Source: Caldinitratiruptor microaerophilus (GTDB lineage Bacteria; Bacillota; Sulfobacillia; Symbiobacteriales; ZC4RG38). Taken from it: DNA of 64,000 bases. The notes beneath the pieces were generated by a model. That model had not been told where the DNA came from, searched no databases, and was given only the letters and a program-made list of their open reading frames with translations. Both the position numbers and the translations under genes were made by a program. The DNA lies in assembly GCF_025999835.1 (NCBI RefSeq), contig NZ_AP025628.1:496001-560000 (forward strand), read 5' to 3'. Each line of letters opens with the position of its first letter. Within the stretch, counting starts at the first letter, position 1. Shown here in pieces: positions 38,710 through 46,380 of the stretch.

Positions 38710-39182
38710 AAGCCGAGTTCATCAACCCGTTCGTCAGCGCCGCCTACCGGGTCCTTCAGACGGAGGCCCGGTGCGAGGTCAAGCGGGGCACCGTGACCAT
38801 CGAGGACTCTCCGCTGATCTCCGACGAGGTCACGGTCCTGATCGGGGTCGTGGGGCGGGCGCAGGGGCTCGTTCTCTACGCCATGTCGGAGAAGACGGCG
38901 AAGAACCTCGTGAGCGCCATGACGGGCGAGATCATGCCTGTCTTCGACAGCATGGTGGAGAGCGCCGTCGCCGAGATGGGCAACGTGATCACGGGCCTGG
39001 CCAGCGGCGAGCTCGAGAAGGCCGGCTACCCGGTCAAGATCGCTCCGCCTTCGGTGGTGGTGGGGAAGGGGACGGCGATCTCCACCCTGAGCCTGCGCCG
39101 CCTCGTCATCCCGCTCGAGACCCCGCTCGGGGACATCACGGTGCACGTCGCGCTGCGGGAGTCCAACCACGCCCTCTCCTGA
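38706..39182 (+). CDS. cheX: CheX-type chemotaxis phosphatase
   Basis: A 158-residue protein: INPFVSAAYRVLQTEARCEVKRG, then VESAVAEMGNVITGLASGELEKAG carrying one E-x-x-N active site, and a C-terminal strand region LVIPLETPLGDITVHVAL. This is the CheX pattern (dimeric CheY-P phosphatase). With CheC upstream the operon has two phosphatases of one superfamily. The GTG start overlaps the cheR stop. It is the last gene of the operon; no clear terminator follows. Confidence 0.88.
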   Translation: MKAEFINPFVSAAYRVLQTEARCEVKRGTVTIEDSPLISDEVTVLIGVVGRAQGLVLYAMSEKTAKNLVSAMTGEIMPVFDSMVESAVAEMGNVITGLASGELEKAGYPVKIAPPSVVVGKGTAISTLSLRRLVIPLETPLGDITVHVALRESNHALS

Positions 39183-39247
39183 CGCGCCCCGGTCTCCGGC
39201 GCGCGCGGGCTGCCCTGCCCCGTAGCATCCAATGGGGAGCGGGGGGT

Positions 39248-40264
39248 GTGCCCGTGCGCTGTCTCGTCCTGGGCGGGACCGGGTTCATCGGCCGGGCCGT
39301 GGTGGCGGAACTCGTCCGGCGGGGCCACCGCGTCGCCGTCCTGCACCGGGGGGTGACGCCGTGGGAGCCCATCCCGGGCGTGGAGTACGTGCGGGGCGAC
39401 CGCACCCGGCTGGGAGACCTGCGGGATCGCCTCCTGGCGCTCAGGCCGGACGCGGTGGTCGACGCGGCGCCGCGAGGCCCGGACTCGGCCCCGGTGGTCG
39501 CGCTCTTCCGGGACCGCATCCGGGCGTCGGTGCACATCTCCAGCCAGGCCGTCTACCGGGCCTGGCAGGTGGCGTGGACGGGGCGCGGCAACCCCGACCC
39601 GGTGCCCCTGACCGAGGACTCGCCCCTGCGGAGCCGGCCGGGGCTCGGCGAGGACGGTTACGAGCCGCTCCTGACGGAGCAGGCGGTGCGCGGCCAGCCG
39701 GGCTTTCCGGCGACGGTGCTCCGCCTGCCGCCCGTGTACGGCCCCGGCGACCACCATGGCCGGGAGTGGCTCGTCATCCGGCGGCTCCTCGACGGCCGGA
39801 CGATCCTGCCCGTCGGCGGCGGGGCGGCCTGGCTGTGGACCCGGGCCCACGTGGCCGACGTGGCGCGGGCGGTGGCCCTGGCGGCCGCATCGTCGCGGGC
39901 GGCCGGCGAGGTGTACAACGTGGGCGAGCCGCGGGCGCTCACCCTGGCGGCCTGGGCCCGGGCCGTCGCCCGCGCCATGGGGCGGGAGATCCGCCTCGTC
40001 CGCATCCCGGACCGCCTCCTGCCGCCGCACCTCCAGCTGTTCGCCTACCGGCCCCAGCACATGCTCAGCTCGAGCGAGCGCATCCGGGCGCACCTCGGCT
40101 ACCGGGAAGGCCGGCCCCCGGAGGAGTCGCTGGCCGAGACGGTGCGCTGGCATCTCGAGCATCCGCCGCCGGGGGGCGGGCCGGCCCCGGACTACGCGGC
40201 CGAGGACGCCGCGCTGGCCCGGGCCCGGGAGCTCGGGCTGGCGGCGGAGGACCCCGACGAGTGA
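39248..40264 (+). CDS. NAD(P)-dependent epimerase/dehydratase family protein
   Basis: A 338-residue extended-SDR Rossmann protein. The cofactor motif GGTGFIGRAVVAELVRRGH is at the N-terminus, and VVDAAPRGPDSAPVV and SSQAVYRAW follow. PPVYGPGDHHG and RAHVADVARAVALAA are typical of sugar-nucleotide epimerase relatives such as CSP41. The usual Tyr-x3-Lys is not obvious: the corresponding Tyr is in GYEPLLTE without the Lys. The substrate is unknown. GTG 39248 has GGGGAG 8 nt upstream; GTG 39254 is an alternative. Stands between the che and dap genes. Confidence 0.75.
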   Translation: MPVRCLVLGGTGFIGRAVVAELVRRGHRVAVLHRGVTPWEPIPGVEYVRGDRTRLGDLRDRLLALRPDAVVDAAPRGPDSAPVVALFRDRIRASVHISSQAVYRAWQVAWTGRGNPDPVPLTEDSPLRSRPGLGEDGYEPLLTEQAVRGQPGFPATVLRLPPVYGPGDHHGREWLVIRRLLDGRTILPVGGGAAWLWTRAHVADVARAVALAAASSRAAGEVYNVGEPRALTLAAWARAVARAMGREIRLVRIPDRLLPPHLQLFAYRPQHMLSSSERIRAHLGYREGRPPEESLAETVRWHLEHPPPGGGPAPDYAAEDAALARARELGLAAEDPDE

Positions 40265-40270
40265 GGCCCA

Positions 40271-40288
40271 CCCGCCGGCGCCGGCGGG
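40271..40288. repeat. 18-bp perfect palindrome before dapB
   Basis: CCCGCCGGCGCCGGCGGG is fully self-complementary and starts 6 bp after the epimerase stop, just before the dapB promoter. It can fold into a GC-rich hairpin without a U-tract, so a terminator is possible but weak. Confidence 0.5.
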
Positions 40289-40291
40289 CCG

Positions 40292-40322
40292 TTGACAAGC
40301 CGTGCCGGACTGTGCGTATTCT
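40292..40322 (+). promoter_or_regulatory. Probable dapB promoter
   Basis: TTGACA (40292-40297) is perfect; TATTCT (40317-40322) is 19 bp further on, a longer than ideal spacer. It lies 32 bp before the TTG start of dapB. Confidence 0.5.
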
Positions 40323-40354
40323 AGTGCCAACCGGTCCGCAGCCGAGGTGTCGCA

Positions 40355-41116
40355 GTGTTGGAGCCGATTCGGGTCGTGGTGGCGGGTGCCACGGGCAAGG
40401 TGGGGCGGGAAGTCTGTCGGGCTCTCCTGCGGGAGCCCGGCTTCCGGCTCGCCGGGGCCGTGGCCCGCTCGGGCGCGGGGCGGGACGTCGGCGAGCTGCT
40501 GGGGAGCGAGCCCGTCGGCGTGCCGGTGAGCCGGTCGCTCGACGAAGCCCTGGCCCGCTGTACGGGGGACCCCCCCCAGGTCCTGGTCGATTTCACGACG
40601 GCCGAGGCCGCACGGGAGACGCTCCCGGCCGCGATCCGAAAACAGATGGCGCCGGTGGTCGGCACCACCGGCCTGTCCCGCGCCGAGCTCGCGGCGCTGG
40701 CGGCGGCCTGCCGCGAGGCCGGCGTGGGCGGGGCCTTCGTGGCGAACTTCGCCATCGGCGCCATGTTGATGATGCGCTTCGCCGCGGAGGCGCGGCGCTT
40801 CTTCCCCCACGTGGAGATCATCGAGATGCACCACCACACGAAGCTCGACGCCCCGTCGGGCACCGCCATCCGCACCCGGGAGCGGCTCGAGGCGGCCCGG
40901 GGCGACCTGCAGGGGCCCTCGGTCCCGGTCCACTCGGTGCGTCTCCCCGGGCTGGTGGCCCACCAGGAGGTCATCTTCGGGGGCCCCGGCCAGACCCTCA
41001 CCATCCGCCACGACGCCACCTCGCGCGAGTCGTACGTCCCCGGCGTCCTCCTCGCCTGCCGCTGGGTGCTGGCGCACCCTGGCGAGGTTGCCTTCGACCT
41101 GGAAGAGATGGTGTAA
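40355..41116 (+). CDS. dapB: 4-hydroxy-tetrahydrodipicolinate reductase
   Basis: Second step of the diaminopimelate branch, reducing HTPA with NAD(P)H. 253 residues. The nucleotide motif VVVAGATGKVGREV is at the start; VVGTTGLS and the substrate/catalytic motif EMHHHTKLDAPSGTA match the family. TTG 40355 is taken from the position of the first beta strand; GAGGTGT upstream is a modest ribosome-binding site. Its product lies at the branch point used by the dpaA/dpaB dipicolinate synthase just downstream. Confidence 0.95.
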   Translation: MLEPIRVVVAGATGKVGREVCRALLREPGFRLAGAVARSGAGRDVGELLGSEPVGVPVSRSLDEALARCTGDPPQVLVDFTTAEAARETLPAAIRKQMAPVVGTTGLSRAELAALAAACREAGVGGAFVANFAIGAMLMMRFAAEARRFFPHVEIIEMHHHTKLDAPSGTAIRTRERLEAARGDLQGPSVPVHSVRLPGLVAHQEVIFGGPGQTLTIRHDATSRESYVPGVLLACRWVLAHPGEVAFDLEEMV

Positions 41117-41161
41117 ACGTCCGGCGCCGCCCGTCCGTCCGGGGCATGGCCTCCGCCCCCT

Positions 41162-41169
41162 CATACACT
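41162..41169 (+). promoter_or_regulatory. Possible sporulation-sigma -10 element before dpaA
   Basis: CATACACT matches the mother-cell sigma-E -10 form (CATACAHT) and most of the sigma-K form. It lies 34 bp before the dpaA ATG. No convincing -35 partner was found, so this is a weak call supported mainly by the function of dpaA. Confidence 0.35.
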
Positions 41170-41202
41170 GGGGGTGAGGTCGGACCCAGAGGAGGGTCGG
41201 CG

Positions 41203-42117
41203 ATGAGCGTGGCCGGACGGTCGGTGGCGGTGCTGGGTGGCGACCGGCGCATGGCGGCCGCGGCGGCCGAGCTCGCCGCCCGGGGGGCCTGGGTGCGGGT
41301 GACGCATCTGCCGGGGGACGCGGCGCCGCCGGGCACGACCCGCACGAGCGGCCCCGACGAGGCGCTGAGGGGCTGCGAGGTCGTGCTCCTGCCGGTCCAG
41401 CCGGTGGGGGAGGACGGCCGCATCTACACGGAGTCGCCCGCACGCCCGCTGTACATCCGCCCTGCCGCGCTGGACCGCCTGGCGCCGGGCGCCGTGATCC
41501 TGGTCGGGGTGGCGCCGGATTTCCTGCGGCAGGCCGCCCGGGAGCGGGGCCTGCGCCTGGTCGAGTACCGGGACCGGGACGACTTCGCGGTGGCGAACTC
41601 CGTGCCGTCGGCCGAGGGCGCGATCCAGATGGCCATGGAAGCCTCGCCGCTGTGCCTCTCGGGCAGCGAGGCGCTGGTCCTCGGCTACGGGCGCACGGGC
41701 ATGACCCTGGCCCACATGCTGAGGGGCCTCGGCGCCCGGGTCACCGTGGTGGCCCGGGGCCGGATGGACCGCCTCCGCGCCCACGCCCTGGGGCACCGGG
41801 CCGTCGACTTCGGGGCGCTGCCGGACGCAGCCGAGCACGCGGACTTCGTGTTCAACACGGTTCCTGCCTGCGTGCTGACCCGGGACGTGCTCGCCCGGAT
41901 GCCCGGGCACGCCGTGATCGTGGACCTGGCCTCCGCGCCGGGGGGAACGGACTTCGCCGCTGCCGAGGAGCTGGGCCTGCGGGCCTTCCTGGCGCCGGGC
42001 CTGCCCGGCAGGGTGGCGCCGGTGACCGCCGGGCGGATCATCGCCGACCTCGTGACCGCCGACCTCGCCGAAGAGCACCCTGACCCCGCCGGCTCGCCGC
42101 CGCAGGGAGCGGGGTGA
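41203..42117 (+). CDS. dpaA: Dipicolinate synthase subunit A
   Basis: Oxidoreductase subunit that makes pyridine-2,6-dicarboxylate for the spore core (SpoVFA). 304 residues. A small N-terminal domain (VAVLGGDRRMAAAAAELAARG) and ANSVPSAEGAIQMAME precede the NAD-binding Rossmann domain EALVLGYGRTGMTLAHMLRGLGARVTVVAR. ATG 41203 is preceded by AGGAGGG. Directly followed by dpaB. In Bacillus the pair is expressed in the mother cell late in sporulation; a sporulation-type -10 is visible upstream. Confidence 0.93.
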   Translation: MSVAGRSVAVLGGDRRMAAAAAELAARGAWVRVTHLPGDAAPPGTTRTSGPDEALRGCEVVLLPVQPVGEDGRIYTESPARPLYIRPAALDRLAPGAVILVGVAPDFLRQAARERGLRLVEYRDRDDFAVANSVPSAEGAIQMAMEASPLCLSGSEALVLGYGRTGMTLAHMLRGLGARVTVVARGRMDRLRAHALGHRAVDFGALPDAAEHADFVFNTVPACVLTRDVLARMPGHAVIVDLASAPGGTDFAAAEELGLRAFLAPGLPGRVAPVTAGRIIADLVTADLAEEHPDPAGSPPQGAG

Positions 42118-42142
42118 CCACCCGCACGGGGGAGCGATCACG

Positions 42143-42739
42143 ATGGGCATCCTGGCGGGGAGGCGAATCGGCTTCGCGATGGCGGCCTCGCACTGCAACC
42201 TCGCCCGCGCCGTGAAGGCGATGGAGCAGGTGGTGGCCGAGGGCGCCGAGGTGATCCCGATCTTCTCCCACAACGTCCAGACCACCGAGACCCGCTTCGG
42301 TGCGCCCGAGGACTGGCTGCGCGAGGTCGAGCGCATCACCGGCCGCCGGCCCCTGACCACGATTCCGGAGGTCGAGCCCTTCGGCCCCCGCAAGGAAGTG
42401 GACTGCACGGTCGTGTGCCCGTGCACGGGCAACACGCTGGCCAAGCTGGCGAACGCCATCAACGACACGCCGGTGTGCATGGCCGTGAAGGCCACCCTCC
42501 GCAACCAGCGTCCTGTCGTGCTGGCCATCACCTCGAACGACATCCTGGGCATCAACGCCCGCAACCTGGGCTTCCTCCTGGCCGCGAAGGGATTCTACTT
42601 CGTGCCGTTCGGCCAGGACAACCCGCACGCCAAGCCCACCTCCGTGGACGCCCGGATCGAGGAGTTCCTGGTGCCCACGATCGCCGCCGCCCTGGAGGGG
42701 AGGCAGCTGCAGCCCCTCCTGCTCGGGCCGGCCGGTTAG
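42143..42739 (+). CDS. dpaB: Dipicolinate synthase subunit B
   Basis: A 198-residue flavoprotein-like (HFCD fold) partner of DpaA (SpoVFB). The opening RRIGFAMAASHCNLARAVKAMEQ, the region VEPFGPRKEVDCTVVCPCTGNTLAKLANAINDTPV and FVPFGQDNPHAKPTSVDA are characteristic. ATG 42143 is 25 bp after dpaA, with GGGGGAG upstream. Presence of both subunits is strong evidence for endospore formation. Confidence 0.94.
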   Translation: MGILAGRRIGFAMAASHCNLARAVKAMEQVVAEGAEVIPIFSHNVQTTETRFGAPEDWLREVERITGRRPLTTIPEVEPFGPRKEVDCTVVCPCTGNTLAKLANAINDTPVCMAVKATLRNQRPVVLAITSNDILGINARNLGFLLAAKGFYFVPFGQDNPHAKPTSVDARIEEFLVPTIAAALEGRQLQPLLLGPAG

Positions 42740-42795
42740 CCCGACCCCGGGCCCGGGCGGCGCCACGTGTGCAGAGAAGGAGGAAGTCCGAACCC

Positions 42796-43806
42796 GTGAA
42801 GAACGTTGCCATCCTCGGCGCCTCCGGGCTCGTCGGCCAGGAGCTGCTGCGCATCCTGGCCGAACGCCGGTTTCCCGTCCGACAGCTGAAGGTGCTGGCC
42901 ACCTCCCGAAGCGCCGGGCAGACCATCGAGTACATGGGAGAGGAACTGACCATCGAGGAAGCCCGCCCGGAGGCCTTCGAGGGGGTCGACATCGCCTTCT
43001 TCGCCGCCTCCAACGACGCCAGCCGGGAGCTGGCCCCGGAGGCAGTCCGGCGGGGCTGCGTGGTGATCGACAAGTCCAGCTACTGGCGCATGGACCCCGA
43101 GGTGCCGCTGGCCGTGCCCGAGGTGAACCCGGAGGCCATCCGGCGCCACAAGGGGATCCTGGCGAGCCCCAACTGCTCGACGATCCAACTCGTCATGGCC
43201 CTCCACCCCCTGAAGGCGGCTGCCGGCCTCAGGCGCGTCGTGGTGTCGACGTACCAGTCCGTCTCCGGCACCGGCAAGGACGCCGTGGAGGAACTGCGGC
43301 AGCAGGCCCCCCGGGTCCTGCAGGGCGACGGGGTGGGCCCCGGCCGCGTCTACGAGAAGCCCATCGCCTTCAACGTGCTCGCCCGGTGCGACGCGTTCGA
43401 GGCCAACGGCTACACGAAGGAAGAGATGAAGCTCACCCGGGAGACGCGCAAGATCCTCGAGATGCCGGACCTCCCGATCTCGGCCACGGCGGTCCGCGTG
43501 CCGGTGTTCGTTGGCCACTCGGAGTCCGTGCTGGTGGAGACCGGGCGGCCCCTCAGCGTGGAGGAGGCCCGGGAGGCGCTCCGCCGGCAGCCCGGCGTGG
43601 TGGTGGTCGACGACCCGGAGCGTCTCGAGTACCCCGACGCGCTCTCCGCCGCCGGGCGGGACGAGGTGTTCGTCGGCCGGATCCGGGAAGACCTCTCGGC
43701 ACCCGGGAGCCTGTGGATGTGGGTGGTCAGCGACAACCTCCGCAAGGGGGCGGCGCTGAACGCCGTGCAGATCGCCGAGTTCCTGGTGCAGGAGGGCCTC
43801 GCGTAG
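42796..43806 (+). CDS. asd: Aspartate-semialdehyde dehydrogenase
   Basis: Reduces aspartyl phosphate to the semialdehyde for lysine, DAP, threonine and methionine synthesis. 336 residues. The NADP motif VAILGASGLVGQELL starts the protein. The catalytic cysteine is in ASPNCSTIQLVMAL (about residue 130), and the later PVFVGHSESV region holds the catalytic-side His. GTG 42796 follows AAGGAGG at 12 nt. Its position dpaB-asd-dapG-dapA is the conserved Bacillus order. Confidence 0.95.
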   Translation: MKNVAILGASGLVGQELLRILAERRFPVRQLKVLATSRSAGQTIEYMGEELTIEEARPEAFEGVDIAFFAASNDASRELAPEAVRRGCVVIDKSSYWRMDPEVPLAVPEVNPEAIRRHKGILASPNCSTIQLVMALHPLKAAAGLRRVVVSTYQSVSGTGKDAVEELRQQAPRVLQGDGVGPGRVYEKPIAFNVLARCDAFEANGYTKEEMKLTRETRKILEMPDLPISATAVRVPVFVGHSESVLVETGRPLSVEEAREALRRQPGVVVVDDPERLEYPDALSAAGRDEVFVGRIREDLSAPGSLWMWVVSDNLRKGAALNAVQIAEFLVQEGLA

Positions 43807-43819
43807 GGAGGCCTTCGGC

Positions 43820-45046
43820 TTGCGCATCATCGTGCAGAAGTTCGGCGGCACCTCCGTTGCCTCGCGGGAGGGCCGCCAGCGTGCGTGCAGCCACGTCGAG
43901 GAGGCGCGCCGCGAGGGGCTGTGCCCCGTGGTCGTCGTGTCGGCCATGGGGCGCAGCGGCGATCCGTACGCCACCGACACGCTCCTCTCCGTGGCCACGG
44001 CGGAGAACCCCGAGGTCCCGCCCCGGGACCAGGATCTGCTTCTTTCCTGCGGCGAGATCATCGCCGCCGTGGTGCTGTCCGGCACCCTGCGCGCCCGGGG
44101 GGTGCCGGCCGTGCCGCTCACCGGCGCCCAGGCGGGCATCGTCACGGACGGCCACCACGGGGACGCCGCCATCGTGCAGGTACGGACGCAGCGGCTCCTC
44201 GAGCACCTGCGCCGCGGCGAGGTGCCGGTCGTCTGCGGCTTCCAGGGCGTCACGGAGGACGGCGAGGTGACCACCCTGGGGCGCGGCGGGTCCGACACCA
44301 CGGCGGCCGCCCTGGGTGGAGCCCTGCGGGCCGAGGTGGTGGAGATCTACACCGACGTCGACGGGGTGAAGACGGCGGACCCGCGCCTCGTGCCCGATGC
44401 CCGCACCCTGCCGGTCACCACGTACGACGAGGTCGCCCAGATGGCGCACCACGGCGCCAAGGTGATCCATCCGCGGGCCGTGGAGATCGCCATGCAGTCC
44501 AACGTGCCGCTGCGGGTGCGGTCGACCTTCTCCGACAGCCCGGGTACCCTCGTGACGTTCTCCGTGGAGGCCGCGGGCACGGCGGTCTCGCCGCTGCGCC
44601 CCATGGGGGCAGTGACCGCCGTCACCCACGTCTCGGGGCTGGCGCAGGTGGCCGTCGAGGTGGAGCCCGGGGATCCCCGGGGCCTGGAGATGCTCCGGCA
44701 CCTCGCCGATGCCGGGATCTCCATCGACCTGATCAACCTGTACCCGGACCGCAAGGTCTTCTGCATCGACGAGCGGCGGGCCCCCCGGGCACGGGCGGTC
44801 CTGACCGGCCTGGGCCTGGCGCCCCGGGTCCGCACCGGGCTCGTGAAGGTGTCGGTGGTCGGAGCCGGCATGCGGGGCCGGCCGGGGGTCATGGCCACGA
44901 TCGCGGAGGCCCTGGCGGGGGCGGGGGTAGAGATCCTCCAGACCGCCGACTCCCACGTGACCATCTCGTGCCTCATCCAGCAGGAAGACCTGGAGCGGGC
45001 CGTGCGGGCCTTGCACCGTGCGTTCGGGCTCGGGAGCGGGAACTGA
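43820..45046 (+). CDS. dapG: Aspartate kinase (DapG type)
   Basis: First step of the aspartate pathway. 408 residues. The kinase domain has IVQKFGGTSVASREGR, TTLGRGGSDTTAAALG and YTDVDGVKTADPR. Two C-terminal ACT domains lie at about 262-405 (VTHVSGLAQVAVEVEPGDPRG; VGAGMRGRPGVMATIAEALAGAG). TTG 43820 has GGGAGG upstream. In Bacillus DapG is the DAP-inhibited isozyme linked to sporulation and the cell wall; feedback specificity here is inference from gene order. Confidence 0.93.
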   Translation: MRIIVQKFGGTSVASREGRQRACSHVEEARREGLCPVVVVSAMGRSGDPYATDTLLSVATAENPEVPPRDQDLLLSCGEIIAAVVLSGTLRARGVPAVPLTGAQAGIVTDGHHGDAAIVQVRTQRLLEHLRRGEVPVVCGFQGVTEDGEVTTLGRGGSDTTAAALGGALRAEVVEIYTDVDGVKTADPRLVPDARTLPVTTYDEVAQMAHHGAKVIHPRAVEIAMQSNVPLRVRSTFSDSPGTLVTFSVEAAGTAVSPLRPMGAVTAVTHVSGLAQVAVEVEPGDPRGLEMLRHLADAGISIDLINLYPDRKVFCIDERRAPRARAVLTGLGLAPRVRTGLVKVSVVGAGMRGRPGVMATIAEALAGAGVEILQTADSHVTISCLIQQEDLERAVRALHRAFGLGSGN

Positions 45047-45109
45047 CCGCTGCCCCGGCTGCCGCTCCGGCCCGCACCGCCACACGCTCCCTGAGGAGGG
45101 AAACCGCGC

Positions 45110-46000
45110 ATGCCCCCCTTTGGCCGGCTGGTCACCGCCATGGTGACCCCCATGCAGGCCGACGGCTCGGTGGACTACGAACGGGCGGCGCTTCTCGCCC
45201 GCCGGCTGGCGGACGAGGGGAGCGACGCGATCGTGGTCGCGGGTACCACGGGCGAGTCGCCGACGCTGTCCAGGGACGAGAAGCTTCGCCTGTTCGAGAC
45301 CGTGGCCCGTGCCGTGGGCGCCCGGGTGAAGGTCCTGGCCGGAACGGGCTCGTACAACACGGCGGAGTCGGTCCAGCTCTCCCGCCAGGCGGAGGGGACC
45401 GGCGTCCACGGCCTCCTGCTCGTGACGCCCTACTACAACAAGCCGCCGCAGGAGGGCCTGTTCCGCCACTTCGGCGCGATCGCCGAGGCGACCCGGCTGC
45501 CGATCATGCTGTACAACGTGCCCAGCCGGACCTCGGTCAACCTGCTCCCGGCGACCGTGGCGCGCCTCGTGCGCGCCTTCCCCAACATCGTCGCCCTGAA
45601 GGAGTGCGTGCCCGAGCAGGCGGGCGCCGTGCTGCGGGAAGCGCCGGAGGGATTCGCCGTGTACTCCGGTGACGACGCGGCCACCTTGCCGATCATGGCC
45701 CAGGGGGGCGTGGGGGTCGTGAGCGTCGCCAGCCACGTGGTGGGACCCCGGATGCGGGAGATGATCGACGCCTACGTGGCCGGTGACGTGGCCCGGGCCG
45801 CCCGGATCCACCAGGAGCTCCTGCCGGTGTTCAAGGCGCTCTTCGCCACCACGAACCCGATCCTGGTCAAGGCCGCCCTGGAGATGGTGGGCTTCCCGGT
45901 CGGGGGCCTGCGCCTGCCGCTCGTCGAGGCCACGGAGAAGGAGCGGGAGCTGCTGCGTGAGGCACTGGCCGGGGCGGGGGTGTTGGTGTCCGGAAGCTAG
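45110..46000 (+). CDS. dapA: 4-hydroxy-tetrahydrodipicolinate synthase
   Basis: Condenses pyruvate with aspartate semialdehyde. A 296-residue TIM barrel. TTGESPTLS holds the catalytic Thr pair, the Tyr is in LYNVPSRT and the Schiff-base Lys in IVALKECV (about residue 163). ATG 45110 follows GAGGAGGG. Completes the dpaA-dpaB-asd-dapG-dapA set; the next gene in Bacillus would be an RNase J gene, but here a c-di-GMP-regulated module is inserted first. Confidence 0.95.
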   Translation: MPPFGRLVTAMVTPMQADGSVDYERAALLARRLADEGSDAIVVAGTTGESPTLSRDEKLRLFETVARAVGARVKVLAGTGSYNTAESVQLSRQAEGTGVHGLLLVTPYYNKPPQEGLFRHFGAIAEATRLPIMLYNVPSRTSVNLLPATVARLVRAFPNIVALKECVPEQAGAVLREAPEGFAVYSGDDAATLPIMAQGGVGVVSVASHVVGPRMREMIDAYVAGDVARAARIHQELLPVFKALFATTNPILVKAALEMVGFPVGGLRLPLVEATEKERELLREALAGAGVLVSGS

Positions 46001-46165
46001 GAGGGCTGAGGCGGCGATAGACAGCCGCAGGCGACGCGAGGACGATGCCAGCGGCCGCGATGCGCTCGTAGGTGCCGCCAGACGGCCCGTCCGCTGTTGC
46101 AGCAAGTACACACTGCCTCTTCAATGGCAGTAGTGGATTCGGACTTGGAAGACTTGCCAGGGCTA
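46001..46165 (+). other. Region upstream of the c-di-GMP riboswitch
   Basis: No gene is apparent in these 165 bp after dapA. A possible promoter is TTGCAG (46097-46102) with TTCAAT (46120-46125) at a 17-bp spacer; the -10 is poor. The base composition becomes less GC-rich from about 46090, as expected around a promoter. Confidence 0.4.
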
Positions 46166-46266
46166 ACCCGCTTCAGGGCAAACCCAGCGAAAGCTGGGGG
46201 CGCAAAGCCAGGAGCCTACAGCCGGGGGCGTTCTCGCCCCCGGCCAGGGTCGTCCGGTTGCCGGGT
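46166..46266 (+). promoter_or_regulatory. c-di-GMP-I (GEMM) riboswitch aptamer
   Basis: The core reads CAGGGCAAACC, a CCAGC-GAAA-GCTGG hairpin (46184-46197) with the conserved GNRA tetraloop, then GGCGCAAAGCC and GCCTA. A second stem is capped by a 10-bp hairpin (46221-46244). The distal strand CAGGGTCGTCCGGTTGCC corresponds to the tetraloop-receptor side of the family. The closing stem pairs ACCCG (46166-46170) with CGGGT (46262-46266). This order matches the GEMM-I consensus. It lies 114 bp before an HD-GYP gene, so the RNA senses the nucleotide that the enzyme should degrade. Confidence 0.9.
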
Positions 46267-46275
46267 CGCCTCTGA

Positions 46276-46328
46276 GCAGGTGCACGTGGGCACCTGCCGC
46301 CCGGAGCGGGCGGCAGGTGCGTCTCGTT
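46276..46328 (+). terminator. Riboswitch expression platform: competing hairpins
   Basis: A 14-bp perfect stem, left arm 46290-46303 and right arm 46307-46320 with a GAG loop, is followed by GTCTCGTTTC and looks like a terminator, though with a poor T-tract. GCAGGTGC (46276-46283) can instead pair with GCACCTGC (46290-46297), which would break the terminator's left arm. The repeated CAGGTGC at 46277 and 46314 competes for the same partner. Confidence 0.7.
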
Positions 46329-46380
46329 TCAGCGGGACCGCAGGAGCGGGGGATGCGGCCGGGGCCGTGGGGGTGACGGG

